Assembly: GCA_003599535.1 (NCBI GenBank) | Contig: QZKQ01000035.1 | Span: 1 to 36,745 of the forward strand | DNA length: 36,745 bases | Direction of reading: 5' to 3' | DNA from: Candidatus Zixiibacteriota bacterium | GTDB taxonomy: Bacteria > Electryoneota > B3-LCP | Part shown: in pieces, positions 26,281 to 34,501 of the stretch | How the letters are laid out: every line of letters starts with the position of its first letter | How positions within the stretch are numbered: position 1 is the stretch's first letter | Translations under genes and position numbers: made by a program | The notes under the pieces: generated by a model | Told to the model about the DNA's origin: nothing | Seen by the model: the letters and a program-made list of their open reading frames with translations, nothing else | Databases searched by the model: none

Positions 26281-28178
26281 GCTCCAGTTTCATTGGGGGA
26301 AAAGGCCGGAGTCCGCTCCGGCCTTTTCTCGTTATTGCCGCCCTCACCCTGATCTTGACCGCGGCGGGGCACCGGTTATCGGCGGGATACCCCTGGGGCG
26401 TGGATGACGGAGTGAAGCGGCTCATGGCCCGGCAGTGGGTCGCCTCCGGAGGGGGACGCCTCGTGTTGCCGGCTTCCGGGGAGTTGGAGCGGCGTTATTT
26501 CGCCCTGCCCGCACCTTATGCCGTCCCCGTGGAGGAGGGGTTTCGGGGCATCTTCCCGGCGCTGTTTCCGTCCCTGGGGGGCGCGTTCCTGGCCCTGGGG
26601 GGGCCCGCGGGATTGTACCTCCTGCCCGCCTTGTCCCTGGTGCTGCTGCTGACGGCTTTCCATCGACTGGCGGGAGAAGCGGCGGGACCTCTCCTGGCCG
26701 CCTGGTCTCTGGCCCTGCTGGCGGGCGGATTGACCTTCTACGGCCTGACCTTTTGGGAACCGTCCCTGGCCCTGCTGCTCCTGTTGCCCCTGGCTGCGGT
26801 CCTCCTCCGGTCTCCCCCGGCGCTGCTTCCCTGGATCCTGGCGGGGCTGGCCTTCGGGTTCGCGGCCGCCCTGCGCCCGGAGATCGTCCTCCTGGTGTCC
26901 GGGCTCCTCCTGCTGCCCCGGCGTCGCTTCTCCCGCAAGTGGCATCTCCTGGCCGCCCTGGCCGCGGGGGCTGTTCCGGCGCTGCTGCTGTCGGCCGGCC
27001 TGGAGCGCCTGTGGAACGGCCGTTGGATGGCGCCCCAGGCGGGTTTCAACCTGGAGCTGGCCTTCGCGGGGATGGACGCCGCCGAGCGGGTCCAGCGCAC
27101 GGTCGCCTTCTTCTTCAACGCCCCGGCGCCCTGGCCGGTCTTCGCGGCGGCGCTGGCTCTGTTGACGGCGGCGACGGTAATGCTGCGCCGCAGTTGGCCG
27201 GCGGTCGCCGGAATCGCCCTTCTAAGCCTGGCGATGCTGCTGTGGGGTTGGGTCGAACACGGCGCCTTCGCCCTGACGGGATCGAGCCAGGGCCTGCTCT
27301 TCGCCTGGCCGTGGCTGGCAGTCACCCTGCTGCGCCGTCCCGGGGAACGCCGCCGCGACGACCCTTTGTTCCTGGCGGGGTGGACGTACCTGGGATTGAT
27401 CTACCTGCTTGCGCCCAACCTCCCGGGGATGCACTGGGGGCCGCGTTTCCTGCTCCCGGTCATGCCCTTCCTGTTGCTGCGCTGCGCCCGTGTGCTGGCG
27501 GATTTTCCACGGCTGCCGGGCCGCCACCTGACCGTGGCAGCCACCGCCGCCTTCGCCTTGATGTTCGGGGCGGCTTCGGTCGCGGCGCTGGCCCAGCGCG
27601 GGGCGGCCACGGGGGAGACTGTGGATCGCCTGCGGGCGGCTGATCCCGCCTTCCTGGTGGTGGACCGCTGGCACGCCGGCGCCGATCTGGCCCCGCTGTG
27701 GGAGGAAAGGGATCTTTTCCGGTTGGAGGGACAGGGGGACATGGAGGAGTTTCTTCTCGCCCTGCAGGAGCGAGGTGCGGCGGAGCCGTTCGGTTGGCTG
27801 AAGCTGGCGGGGGAGCTTCGGGTGGAGGACTTTCCTCTGCGGGCGATTTCCAGGGCGGATTTGCCGGGAAAAGCGGGATGGGTGGGGGAATGGCTGACGG
27901 TGGAATTGGCGGATTCGCTGGAGGCGGCCTGGGCGGACCTCTACTGGCACGCCGCCCGGCGGCGCGTCGAGGCCGGCCGGCTGGAAGCCGCCTGTGCCCT
28001 GCTGCAGCGGGCGTGGCGGTTGGATCCGGCCCATCCCGACCGGCGCTACGACCTGGCCGTCTGCCTGGGGCAGATGGGCCGGGTACAGGAAGCGGTGGAC
28101 CACCTGCAGGAAGTGTTGCGGCTGGCGCCGGATCATGCCCCGGCGCGGCGGTTATGGGAGCGGCTGACCCGCCCCTGA
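26277..28178 (+). CDS. Polytopic membrane protein, GT-C-like, with C-terminal TPRs
   Basis: A 633-residue protein with about ten transmembrane segments in residues 15-450, an Asp pair (Asp43-Asp44 in WGVDDGVK) in the first extracytoplasmic loop, and a soluble C-terminus with two TPR units (about 553-630; YWHAARRRVEAGRLEAA, then LAVCLGQMGRVQEAVDHL). Acidic residues in the first loop after the first membrane helix are characteristic of GT-C glycosyltransferases, which use polyprenyl-phosphate sugars; the assignment rests on this layout only. ATG 26277 overlaps the preceding stop, with GGGAG close by. A terminator-like hairpin covers codons 8-17, which is unusual. The gene converges on the minus-strand relative of the same design and overlaps it by 27 bp. 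Confidence 0.75.
   Translation: MSSSFIGGKGRSPLRPFLVIAALTLILTAAGHRLSAGYPWGVDDGVKRLMARQWVASGGGRLVLPASGELERRYFALPAPYAVPVEEGFRGIFPALFPSLGGAFLALGGPAGLYLLPALSLVLLLTAFHRLAGEAAGPLLAAWSLALLAGGLTFYGLTFWEPSLALLLLLPLAAVLLRSPPALLPWILAGLAFGFAAALRPEIVLLVSGLLLLPRRRFSRKWHLLAALAAGAVPALLLSAGLERLWNGRWMAPQAGFNLELAFAGMDAAERVQRTVAFFFNAPAPWPVFAAALALLTAATVMLRRSWPAVAGIALLSLAMLLWGWVEHGAFALTGSSQGLLFAWPWLAVTLLRRPGERRRDDPLFLAGWTYLGLIYLLAPNLPGMHWGPRFLLPVMPFLLLRCARVLADFPRLPGRHLTVAATAAFALMFGAASVAALAQRGAATGETVDRLRAADPAFLVVDRWHAGADLAPLWEERDLFRLEGQGDMEEFLLALQERGAAEPFGWLKLAGELRVEDFPLRAISRADLPGKAGWVGEWLTVELADSLEAAWADLYWHAARRRVEAGRLEAACALLQRAWRLDPAHPDRRYDLAVCLGQMGRVQEAVDHLQEVLRLAPDHAPARRLWERLTRP
26300..26327 (+). terminator. Terminator-like hairpin inside the start of the GT-C-like gene
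   Basis: AAAAGGCCGGAG (26300-26311) and CTCCGGCCTTTT (26316-26327) form a perfect 12-bp stem around TCCG, the 3' arm ending in four T residues then CTCGTT. It begins 20 bases after the large lipoprotein's stop. By position it would end the surface-cluster transcript, yet it lies within the coding sequence of the next gene. Confidence 0.65.
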
Positions 28179-30083
28179 GGTGTCCTGCAGCCGGGCCAGG
28201 AGATCGCGGGCAGCGGCCAGGTCCGGAGCCAGTTCCAGGGCCATTTCCAGGTGGCGCCGGGCCGCGCCGGATTCGCCCAGGCGCCCCAGGATCAGGGCGT
28301 AGTTGTAGTGGTATTGCGGCTGGCGGCCGTTCCATTCCAGGGCTTCGGCCAGGAGATCGGCCGCGGGGACGGTCTGGCCGCTCCGGGCCGCCTGCACGCC
28401 CTGCCGGAAGAGGCATTCCGCCAGGTTGAGGCGGGCGTCGGCGTAGTGCGGTTCGATCTCCAGGGCCCGGCGGTAGAGCCGCGCGGCCTCCTCCATGTGA
28501 CCCTGCATGAAGCGCACCGCCGCCAGGTTATTCCAGGCCTTGGCGCAGCGCGGGTCCAGGGCCAGCTCCGCTTCGTACTGGCGCACAGCCTCGTCCGCCT
28601 GGCCGCGGTTCCAGGCGGCCACCCCCAGGTTCAGGTGAGCCTGGGGATAGCGGGGATCGGCTTCCAGGGCCCGGCGGTACTCCCGCACGGCGGCCTCGGC
28701 GTCGCCCCGCTTCAGGTAGGCGTTGCCCAGGGCGAAGTGGGAATGGGCCCGGTTATCGGAGGCCGGCCCCCAGGGATTGACGTTGACGAACAGGGCCAGG
28801 ATGATAAGCCCCGCCCAGGCGGCCGCCTTTCCCCGGCTGAACCGGGGGCGGCGCAGCAGGTGAGCCGCGGCCAAGGCGGCGCAGATCAGCAGGAAGGGGA
28901 TCAGCGGCGCCCGGAAGCGGGCCGTGACGAAAAAGGCGACCACCCCCGCCAGGTACAGGGGAATGAAGGCCAGCAGCCACCCCGGCAGCAGTCGGCGGCG
29001 CAGCGCCAGGAACCATCCCAGCAGCCCCAGCGGTCCCACCAGCCAGAATCCCAGCTTTCTAAGCCAGGGCAGGAGCGCCGTTTCCCCCATAAAGAAGTAG
29101 AGGTCGCGGTTGTTGCTGATTTCCAGCCGGTTCCAGAAGGCGCAGAACTTCTTCAGGGCCAGGCGGGCGGCGTCGCCGGGGTGATCTACCATCCAGAGGC
29201 GGGCCTGGCGCGAGTACCAGGCGCCGACTTGGGAGGGCGTCAGGTCGCGGCCCGCGGCCCGGTACGCGGCCAGGGAGGCGGCGGGAACGTCCCAGGTGGT
29301 CCCCAGCCCCGGCAGGATCGAGTGCAGCCCGTCGGCCTGGGGATTGTTGCCCAGGTAGAAATTGAGGCCGCCCTGGGTGGCGATCAGCACCGCGTCGCCC
29401 TGCCGCGCATTGTGCCAGGTCACGGGAAGAATGGGGAGAAACGCCGCCGCCAGCAGGATGGCGGGATACAGGAGGCGCCGCCGCAGGGGTCCGCGCTGGA
29501 GCAGGAGGTCCACAATCCAGACCGGCAGAAGCACCAGGGAGCTGGGGCGGGTGATGGCCGACAGCCCCAGCAGCAGGCCCGCGGCCAGGAACCAGGGGAG
29601 CCCTCCGCCGTTGCGGCGCCGGGCGTAGGCCCAGGCGGCGGCCAGCAGCAGGGGGATGAACAGCGTCTCCACCAGCAGCTCGCCGTCGAAGTACACCAGC
29701 ATGCCGTAGAGAGCCGCGCCCAGTCCGGCCGCCAGGGCGATCCCCCGTCGGCGGGTGGTTTCCCACGCCAGCAACCAGGTCAGCGAGGCGGTGGCGGCGC
29801 CCAGCAGCGCCTGGGCCAGTCGCGCGGCCAGGTAGCTGCCCTCGAACAGGTGGTAGACCAGGGCCAGGAAATAGGGGTACAGCGGCGCGCGGAAGAATAC
29901 CCCTTCGTGGCCGGGCCCCAGGCGCAGGATTTCCCGGGCCCAGGCGTCGTGGTATTCCGCGTCCACGATGGGGAGGTCGAAGAACGGGGTGTGGGCCAGT
30001 TGCAGGACGTAGATCACCCGCACCAGCAGGGCCAGGCCGGCCACCAGCAGCAGGTCGGGGAAGGGACGGCGATCCGCCGTCAA
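28152..30083 (-). CDS. GT39/PMT-like membrane glycosyltransferase with C-terminal TPRs
   Basis: A 643-residue protein. The first half (about 10-430) has ten or more membrane segments and the first-loop motif DAEYHDAWA (Asp41, Glu43), the Asp/Glu signature of PMT/ArnT-type enzymes that move sugars from polyprenyl phosphate carriers. A further region with FFRAPLYPYFLALVY is typical of the PMT_2 family. The C-terminal part (about 445-635) has five to six TPRs (HFALGNAYLKRGDAEAAVRE and the like), a combination seen in proteins thought to glycosylate exported targets. The TTG at 30083 overlaps the upstream gene's stop (TTGA), and the protein then begins just before the first membrane helix. GTG codons at 30107 and 30191 are alternatives that would add poorly conserved, Arg/Pro-rich residues. 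Confidence 0.8.
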   Translation of the reverse strand: MTADRRPFPDLLLVAGLALLVRVIYVLQLAHTPFFDLPIVDAEYHDAWAREILRLGPGHEGVFFRAPLYPYFLALVYHLFEGSYLAARLAQALLGAATASLTWLLAWETTRRRGIALAAGLGAALYGMLVYFDGELLVETLFIPLLLAAAWAYARRRNGGGLPWFLAAGLLLGLSAITRPSSLVLLPVWIVDLLLQRGPLRRRLLYPAILLAAAFLPILPVTWHNARQGDAVLIATQGGLNFYLGNNPQADGLHSILPGLGTTWDVPAASLAAYRAAGRDLTPSQVGAWYSRQARLWMVDHPGDAARLALKKFCAFWNRLEISNNRDLYFFMGETALLPWLRKLGFWLVGPLGLLGWFLALRRRLLPGWLLAFIPLYLAGVVAFFVTARFRAPLIPFLLICAALAAAHLLRRPRFSRGKAAAWAGLIILALFVNVNPWGPASDNRAHSHFALGNAYLKRGDAEAAVREYRRALEADPRYPQAHLNLGVAAWNRGQADEAVRQYEAELALDPRCAKAWNNLAAVRFMQGHMEEAARLYRRALEIEPHYADARLNLAECLFRQGVQAARSGQTVPAADLLAEALEWNGRQPQYHYNYALILGRLGESGAARRHLEMALELAPDLAAARDLLARLQDTSGAGQPLP

Positions 30084-30979
30084 GGGTGGCGGGGGGGGTC
30101 GGGACACTCCAGGAGCCTCAAAATCCAGGGAACCACGCCGGTCAGATCCTCGGGCAGCGGGTCCAGGGGGAAGCCGGCGCCGTCCGGCCACATCAGCGGC
30201 ACGGGGTTTCGGGTGTGGGTGCGGACTCCGGCCTCCTCGATATTGCCGTGATCCGAGGTCAGCGCCACCAGGACGCCGGCGCCGCGCAGGCGGTCGCGCA
30301 CGGCCCGCACGAACCGGCTCAATTCTTCCACCCGCCGGGCGATTTCAGCGCCGTCCCCGGAATGCGCCGCCATGTCGGTCAGGAAGTGCTCGTACAAAGT
30401 GAAATGGTGCTCCCGCGCCAGGTCCGCCAGGACCGCGGCGGCCTGTTCGGGAGTCCACTCGGGAGCGTCGTAGCCGCGCTCGATCAACAGCCGGTTGGTG
30501 AAATCATGGCACACCGCCTGGCCCGCCCGCAGGTGCTCCAGGGAGCGGAACGTCTGGCCGGAGGCGCGCAGGGCGTGACTGGTGACGGACAGCCGGCCGG
30601 CGGGGTTGACGTCCTCGGGATGGCGGTAGGCGTTGGCGAAGGTGGCCTGGCATCCCCCCGCTTTCAGCCGCACGAACAGGCTGTCCCGTTCCAGGATCTC
30701 GACCAGCCGCCGGGAAGGAAACCCGGGCAGGTGCTTCCCCAGCAGGCGCGGGGCGTTGACGCCGGTCAGCAGGGCGGTTTGCCCGGTGGCACTCTGGGGC
30801 AGCCCCTCGACCCCCAGGCAGGCGTCCAGGGGACGCCAGCTCCAGCCGTCCAGGGCCGCGCCGGCCTGGGTGGGCCAGAGGTCCGGGTGGGCGGCCAGGG
30901 GATTAGCGGCGGGATCGCCCGAACCCAGGCCCAGCCCGTCCACGAAAAGCATCAGCATGCGCCGGCGGTTCATACACAT
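30080..30979 (-). CDS. Phosphoglycerate mutase-like alkaline-phosphatase-superfamily metalloenzyme
   Basis: A 299-residue protein of the alkaline phosphatase superfamily. The metal-binding Asp14 is in LFVDGLGLG, the nucleophile region is QSATGQTALLTG (Thr65 is the likely phospho-acceptor), and the second metal site is TSDHGNIEE with a further His in HTRNPVPL. The arrangement is that of the archaeal-type cofactor-independent phosphoglycerate mutase/metalloenzyme group, but it is shorter than the roughly 400-residue ApgM enzymes, so its substrate is uncertain: a phosphomutase or phosphatase for a sugar or lipid phosphate is as likely. ATG at 30979 and at 30973 are both possible starts; neither has a clear ribosome site. 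It is coupled to the PMT-like gene downstream, which suggests a shared role. Confidence 0.8.
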   Translation of the reverse strand: MCMNRRRMLMLFVDGLGLGSGDPAANPLAAHPDLWPTQAGAALDGWSWRPLDACLGVEGLPQSATGQTALLTGVNAPRLLGKHLPGFPSRRLVEILERDSLFVRLKAGGCQATFANAYRHPEDVNPAGRLSVTSHALRASGQTFRSLEHLRAGQAVCHDFTNRLLIERGYDAPEWTPEQAAAVLADLAREHHFTLYEHFLTDMAAHSGDGAEIARRVEELSRFVRAVRDRLRGAGVLVALTSDHGNIEEAGVRTHTRNPVPLMWPDGAGFPLDPLPEDLTGVVPWILRLLECPDPPRHP

Positions 30980-31116
30980 TCAGGACTTAAGCGTATCGTT
31001 TTCCCACGCGCCGAAGCGGTGAGCTAATCCCGGCAAAGGCGAATATCCTCCGCTCTTTGTACTTCCCCACCCCCCGATTTGGTCCGGGGTTTTTACACAG
31101 GTGAAGCAAAATCGGC

Positions 31117-31145
31117 TTGCATATCCGTCAAGAATTTCCTATATT
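31117..31145 (+). promoter_or_regulatory. Sigma-70-type promoter of the glycan operon
   Basis: TTGCAT (31117-31122), 17 bp, TATATT (31140-31145). Transcription should begin near 31152, only a couple of bases before ATG 31154, which implies an mRNA with almost no leader. The rest of the divergent gap 30980-31116 shows nothing else clear. Confidence 0.6.
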
Positions 31146-31153
31146 TAAGACGT

Positions 31154-32290
31154 ATGTTGATCATGCTGGAAATGGTGCAGACGGCCGGCCTGGGACTGGC
31201 GCTCCTGTTCCTGGCGGTCCTGGCCTGGGGGTTGCGCCGCCGCGCGGGGGTGCGGGAGCCGGGGACGCCCGCGGTATCGGTGCTGGTGGCTGCCCGCAAC
31301 GAAGAGACGGCGTTGCCGGCCTGCCTGACCGCCCTGGCGGCCCAGGATTATCCTCCCGACAAGACCGAATTCATTCTGCTGGATGATGCTTCCACGGATC
31401 GTACCGGTGACCTGGTCCGGGCGTGGGCGGAGCGGGATGCCCGTTTCCGGGTGGTCCGCCTGGAAGAGCCGGAGCAGCGCACCGTCGGCCCCAAGAAGCG
31501 GGCGCTGATCGCAGGGTTGGCCGTCTGCCGCGGCGAAATCGTCCTGGTCACCGACGCCGACTGCGTGGCCGGACCCCGCTGGGTGCGGCGGATGATGGAA
31601 TGCTTCGAACCGGAGGTGGCCGCCGTGGCCGGCGCGGTGCGCAGCCGGCACAACAGATCCTGGATGGGAAAGCTGACCACCTTCGAAGGGGTGGTCAACG
31701 CGGTGCTGAACGCCGCGGTGATCGGCGCGGGCGGAGCCCTGAGCTGCATCGGATCGAATTTTGCCTACCGCCGCGAGGCGTTTCATGCCGTCGGCGGGTT
31801 CGACCGGGGGGCGCGGTCCGTCTCTGGCGATGACGACCTGCTGTTGCAGAAGTTCAAGGCGGCGGGGTACCGCGTGCGCTTCTGCTTCGATCCGGAAGCG
31901 CGGGTGGAAACCGACGGGCCGGAGACGGCACGCGCTTACTGGTCGCGCAAGCGCCGCCACCTGTCCGCCGGGAAGCGTTACGCTCCGCACTGGATCGCTT
32001 TGGCCGGGCTGCTCTACCTGGGCTGCCTGGCGACCCTGCTGCTGGCCGCCGGGTGGGCCCTGGGCCTGCACCCGGAACTGCGCTTTCTGGCCGGCTGGGG
32101 CGCCTTCAGCCTGGGGCTGGCCACCCTGTTTCACCGGGGAGCGTCCCGGCTGGGCGAATCCGGCTGGTGGCCATGGTCGCTTCCGGCCGCATTCCTGTTC
32201 CCCCTGTACTTCGTCCTGCTTCAACCCCTGACCCTGCTCGCCGCGCCGGCCTGGAAGGGGCGGAGCGTTACCATGAAAGCTGCGGCATGA
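31154..32290 (+). CDS. Membrane-bound family 2 glycosyltransferase
   Basis: A 378-residue GT2 enzyme. One N-terminal membrane helix (about 10-28) precedes the GT-A domain: VLVAARNEE (43-51), LLDDAST (75-81), the metal-binding DxD as TDADC (Asp134, Asp136), GSNFAYRREAF, and the acceptor-site acid in SGDDDLL (225-230). YWSRKRRHL (262-270) sits where processive GT2 enzymes carry their Q/RxxRW-like motif. Two to three membrane helices (about 280-365) close the protein. It would transfer a sugar from a nucleotide sugar to a lipid-linked or polymer acceptor at the inner membrane. The promoter places the start at ATG 31154; ATG 31163 is an alternative. Its stop overlaps the next start by ATGA. Confidence 0.88.
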   Translation: MLIMLEMVQTAGLGLALLFLAVLAWGLRRRAGVREPGTPAVSVLVAARNEETALPACLTALAAQDYPPDKTEFILLDDASTDRTGDLVRAWAERDARFRVVRLEEPEQRTVGPKKRALIAGLAVCRGEIVLVTDADCVAGPRWVRRMMECFEPEVAAVAGAVRSRHNRSWMGKLTTFEGVVNAVLNAAVIGAGGALSCIGSNFAYRREAFHAVGGFDRGARSVSGDDDLLLQKFKAAGYRVRFCFDPEARVETDGPETARAYWSRKRRHLSAGKRYAPHWIALAGLLYLGCLATLLLAAGWALGLHPELRFLAGWGAFSLGLATLFHRGASRLGESGWWPWSLPAAFLFPLYFVLLQPLTLLAAPAWKGRSVTMKAAA

Positions 32291-33321
32291 AATATCGCAC
32301 CGCCTGGCAGGAAGCGGCCCCGGGTCCGGCCGTGGGGGAGACCCTCGCGGAACCTCGCTCCCGGAGGCTGTCCCGCCGCCTCCACTGGCTCCTGTGGATC
32401 AAATTCCTGCTGACTGTGGCCGTCCTGGGGCTGCTGGTGATGACCATCCATCCCCAGGAGATCCTGAAGGCGGTGCGCAGCGCGCACTACCCCCTGGTGG
32501 CCGCGGCCCTCGGCCTGGTGATCCCCGGCCTGGCCCTGCGGGCGCTGAAGTGGGGCTACCTGCTGCGCCAGGTGCGGCCCGAAACCCGGGCCCGGGAGGT
32601 CTGGTCATCCCTGCTGGTGGGCATCACCTTCGCCGTGGTGACTCCGGGGCAGTTGGGGGAATTCGGCCGTGCCTTCTTCATTTCCGGGCGGCCCCGCCTG
32701 GAGCTGATCGGCCTCTCCTTTATTGACAAAGCCTACAACCTCCTGGCCATCGTGCTGTTCGGTACCCTGGGGATCCTGTTGTTGCCCGGGCTGGTCATGG
32801 ACGGCAACGCCTACCTGTTTGTGGGCAGCGCCGTGCTGGTGGCCATTCTCTGGACGGCGCTGGCCCTGGTGGTGCTGTCCCCCCGCTGGATCCGCGACCT
32901 GCTCTACGCCGTCAACGTTATCCTGCCCTACCGCGAGAAGACCAAGGTGCTGCTGTCGGGGTTCGACCCCCTGCGGCGGCGGCAGTCACTGGTGCTGACC
33001 GGGTTGGGGTTGTCGCAACACTTCATCACCCTGGTGCAGTTTTACCTGCTGGTGCACTCGTTTCAGCCGGTGGCCTTCTTCGATTCCTTCCGCGCCTCGG
33101 CGGCGGTCATCTTCGTCAAGGCGGCCCTGCCCATCTCTATCGGCGGGCTGGGGGTGGGGGAGACCGCTTCGGTGGGGTTTTACCGCCTCTTCGACGTGGC
33201 CCACGCGGCGGCCTTCAACAGTTCCATGATGCTCTTCTCCATGAACATCCTGCTGCCGGCGGTCATCGGTGTGCTGATCCTGCTGCGCCTGCGCATTGCT
33301 CCGGAATCCGCCGATGCCTGA
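32287..33321 (+). CDS. UPF0104/LPG-synthase-TM-family membrane protein
   Basis: A 344-residue polytopic protein with about eight hydrophobic segments after a basic, cytoplasmic N-terminus. Family landmarks are TPGQLGEF (119-126), FIDKAYNL (145-152) and the C-terminal PISIGGLGVGE (282-292), which match the membrane part of lysylphosphatidylglycerol synthases and their stand-alone relatives (AglD-tail/MprF-flippase type). Members of this group are thought to move or bind lipid-linked substrates; no substrate can be inferred. It is translationally coupled to the GT2 gene before it and overlaps the one after it by 8 bp, so it may act on the product of these transferases. Confidence 0.85.
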   Translation: MKYRTAWQEAAPGPAVGETLAEPRSRRLSRRLHWLLWIKFLLTVAVLGLLVMTIHPQEILKAVRSAHYPLVAAALGLVIPGLALRALKWGYLLRQVRPETRAREVWSSLLVGITFAVVTPGQLGEFGRAFFISGRPRLELIGLSFIDKAYNLLAIVLFGTLGILLLPGLVMDGNAYLFVGSAVLVAILWTALALVVLSPRWIRDLLYAVNVILPYREKTKVLLSGFDPLRRRQSLVLTGLGLSQHFITLVQFYLLVHSFQPVAFFDSFRASAAVIFVKAALPISIGGLGVGETASVGFYRLFDVAHAAAFNSSMMLFSMNILLPAVIGVLILLRLRIAPESADA

Positions 33322-34501
33322 TTTTGCCCTGGAACCCACCTGGATCCTGCTGCTGTTGGCCGGCGGGGCGGTCTACCTGGCGGTCCTGGCGCAGGTCCGG
33401 CGGGGGTTGGGGATCTTGCGCCGCCCCTCGGCGGTCAACGGCGAGCGGCCCGCGGTCAGCGTCATTCTCCCCTGCCGCAACGAGGCGAGGCACTTGGGCG
33501 CCGCCCTGGAGGACCTGGCCCGGCAGGACTACCCCGCCGGGCGCCTGCAGGTCATCGTGGTGGACGACCGCTCGCAGGACGGCACCGGCGACCTGGCCCG
33601 CGGCTTCCACGGCCGCCTGGCAGATCTGGCCGTGCTGCGTGTCGAGGCCTGCCCCGAGGGCCTGTCGCCCAAGAAGCACGCCCTGATGCGCGGCTTCGAC
33701 GCCGCCCGGGGGGATATCCTGATCACCACCGACGGCGACTGCCGCTTCGATCCCGGCTGGGTCACTTCCCTGGTGGAACGCTTCGCCCCGGAGGTGGGCC
33801 TGGTCACCGGGTTGACCGTCTTCGACCGGGGCCGCCCGGAGCCGTTCTGGCAGCGCGTGCAGCAGCTCGACTACCTGTCGCACTCCTTTTTCGCTGCGGG
33901 GGCCATCGGGCGGGGATGGGCCTTCAACTGCAACGGCAGCAACCTGGCCCTGCGCCGGGAGGCCTTCCGCGAGGCCGGCGGCTACGGAGCCATCCGCGGG
34001 GTGGTCACCGGCGACGATACCCTGCTCCTGCAGCGCCTGCGCCGCAACGGCCGCTGGAAGATCGTCTTTTCCGCCGATCCTCGCAGCCTGGTGCGCTCCT
34101 GGCCGGCGGAAACGCCCGCGGCGGTGCTGCACCAGCGGCTGCGGTGGGGGTCCGGAGGCCTGTCCTATGCGCCGCCGGCCCTGGCCTTCGCCGTGGCCAC
34201 TTTCGGCTTCTTCCTGGGGCTGTTCCTGTCGCCCCCACTGTGGGTGGCCGGCTGGATCGCCCCGCTGTGGGTCCTCCCGGCGGCCCTGAAGGTCGCCCAG
34301 GAGGGCCGGATCATGGCCGCGGGATTCCGCACGTTCCACCGCCCGCCGGACTGGCCGGCTTTCGCGGTGCTGGCCCTGCTGCACGTGCCCGCCATCCTGT
34401 CTTTCAGCCTCGGAGGGCACCTGCTGGGCTTCCGCTGGAAGGGGGAACGCTTCCGCCGCCGCCGGTCCGCGGCGCCGGCCCTGCGGGAGGCGCGCTCATG
34501 A
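33314..34501 (+). CDS. Membrane-bound family 2 glycosyltransferase (paralog)
   Basis: A 395-residue GT2 enzyme with the same layout as the one at 31154: one N-terminal helix (about 9-27), the GT-A core with VSVILPCRNE (48-57), VVDDRSQDGTGD, DxD as TDGDC (Asp140, Asp142), NGSNLALRREAF and TGDDTLLLQRL, then HQRLRWGSGGLSY, a clear QRLRW-type acceptor motif, and C-terminal membrane helices. The shared GPKK/SPKK, GSN.A.RREAF and DD.LLLQ segments show that the two are paralogs. The intact QRLRW motif favours a processive or hyaluronan-synthase-like fold. ATG 33314 is the first start compatible with the 8-bp overlap with the upstream gene. It is coupled by ATGA to the radical SAM gene. Confidence 0.88.
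   Translation: MPDFALEPTWILLLLAGGAVYLAVLAQVRRGLGILRRPSAVNGERPAVSVILPCRNEARHLGAALEDLARQDYPAGRLQVIVVDDRSQDGTGDLARGFHGRLADLAVLRVEACPEGLSPKKHALMRGFDAARGDILITTDGDCRFDPGWVTSLVERFAPEVGLVTGLTVFDRGRPEPFWQRVQQLDYLSHSFFAAGAIGRGWAFNCNGSNLALRREAFREAGGYGAIRGVVTGDDTLLLQRLRRNGRWKIVFSADPRSLVRSWPAETPAAVLHQRLRWGSGGLSYAPPALAFAVATFGFFLGLFLSPPLWVAGWIAPLWVLPAALKVAQEGRIMAAGFRTFHRPPDWPAFAVLALLHVPAILSFSLGGHLLGFRWKGERFRRRRSAAPALREARS

Noticed and set aside
28251-30251. Open frame of 666 codons on the plus strand
   Set aside because: Gln/Gly/Arg-rich shadow of the PMT-like gene, which has membrane segments and TPRs.
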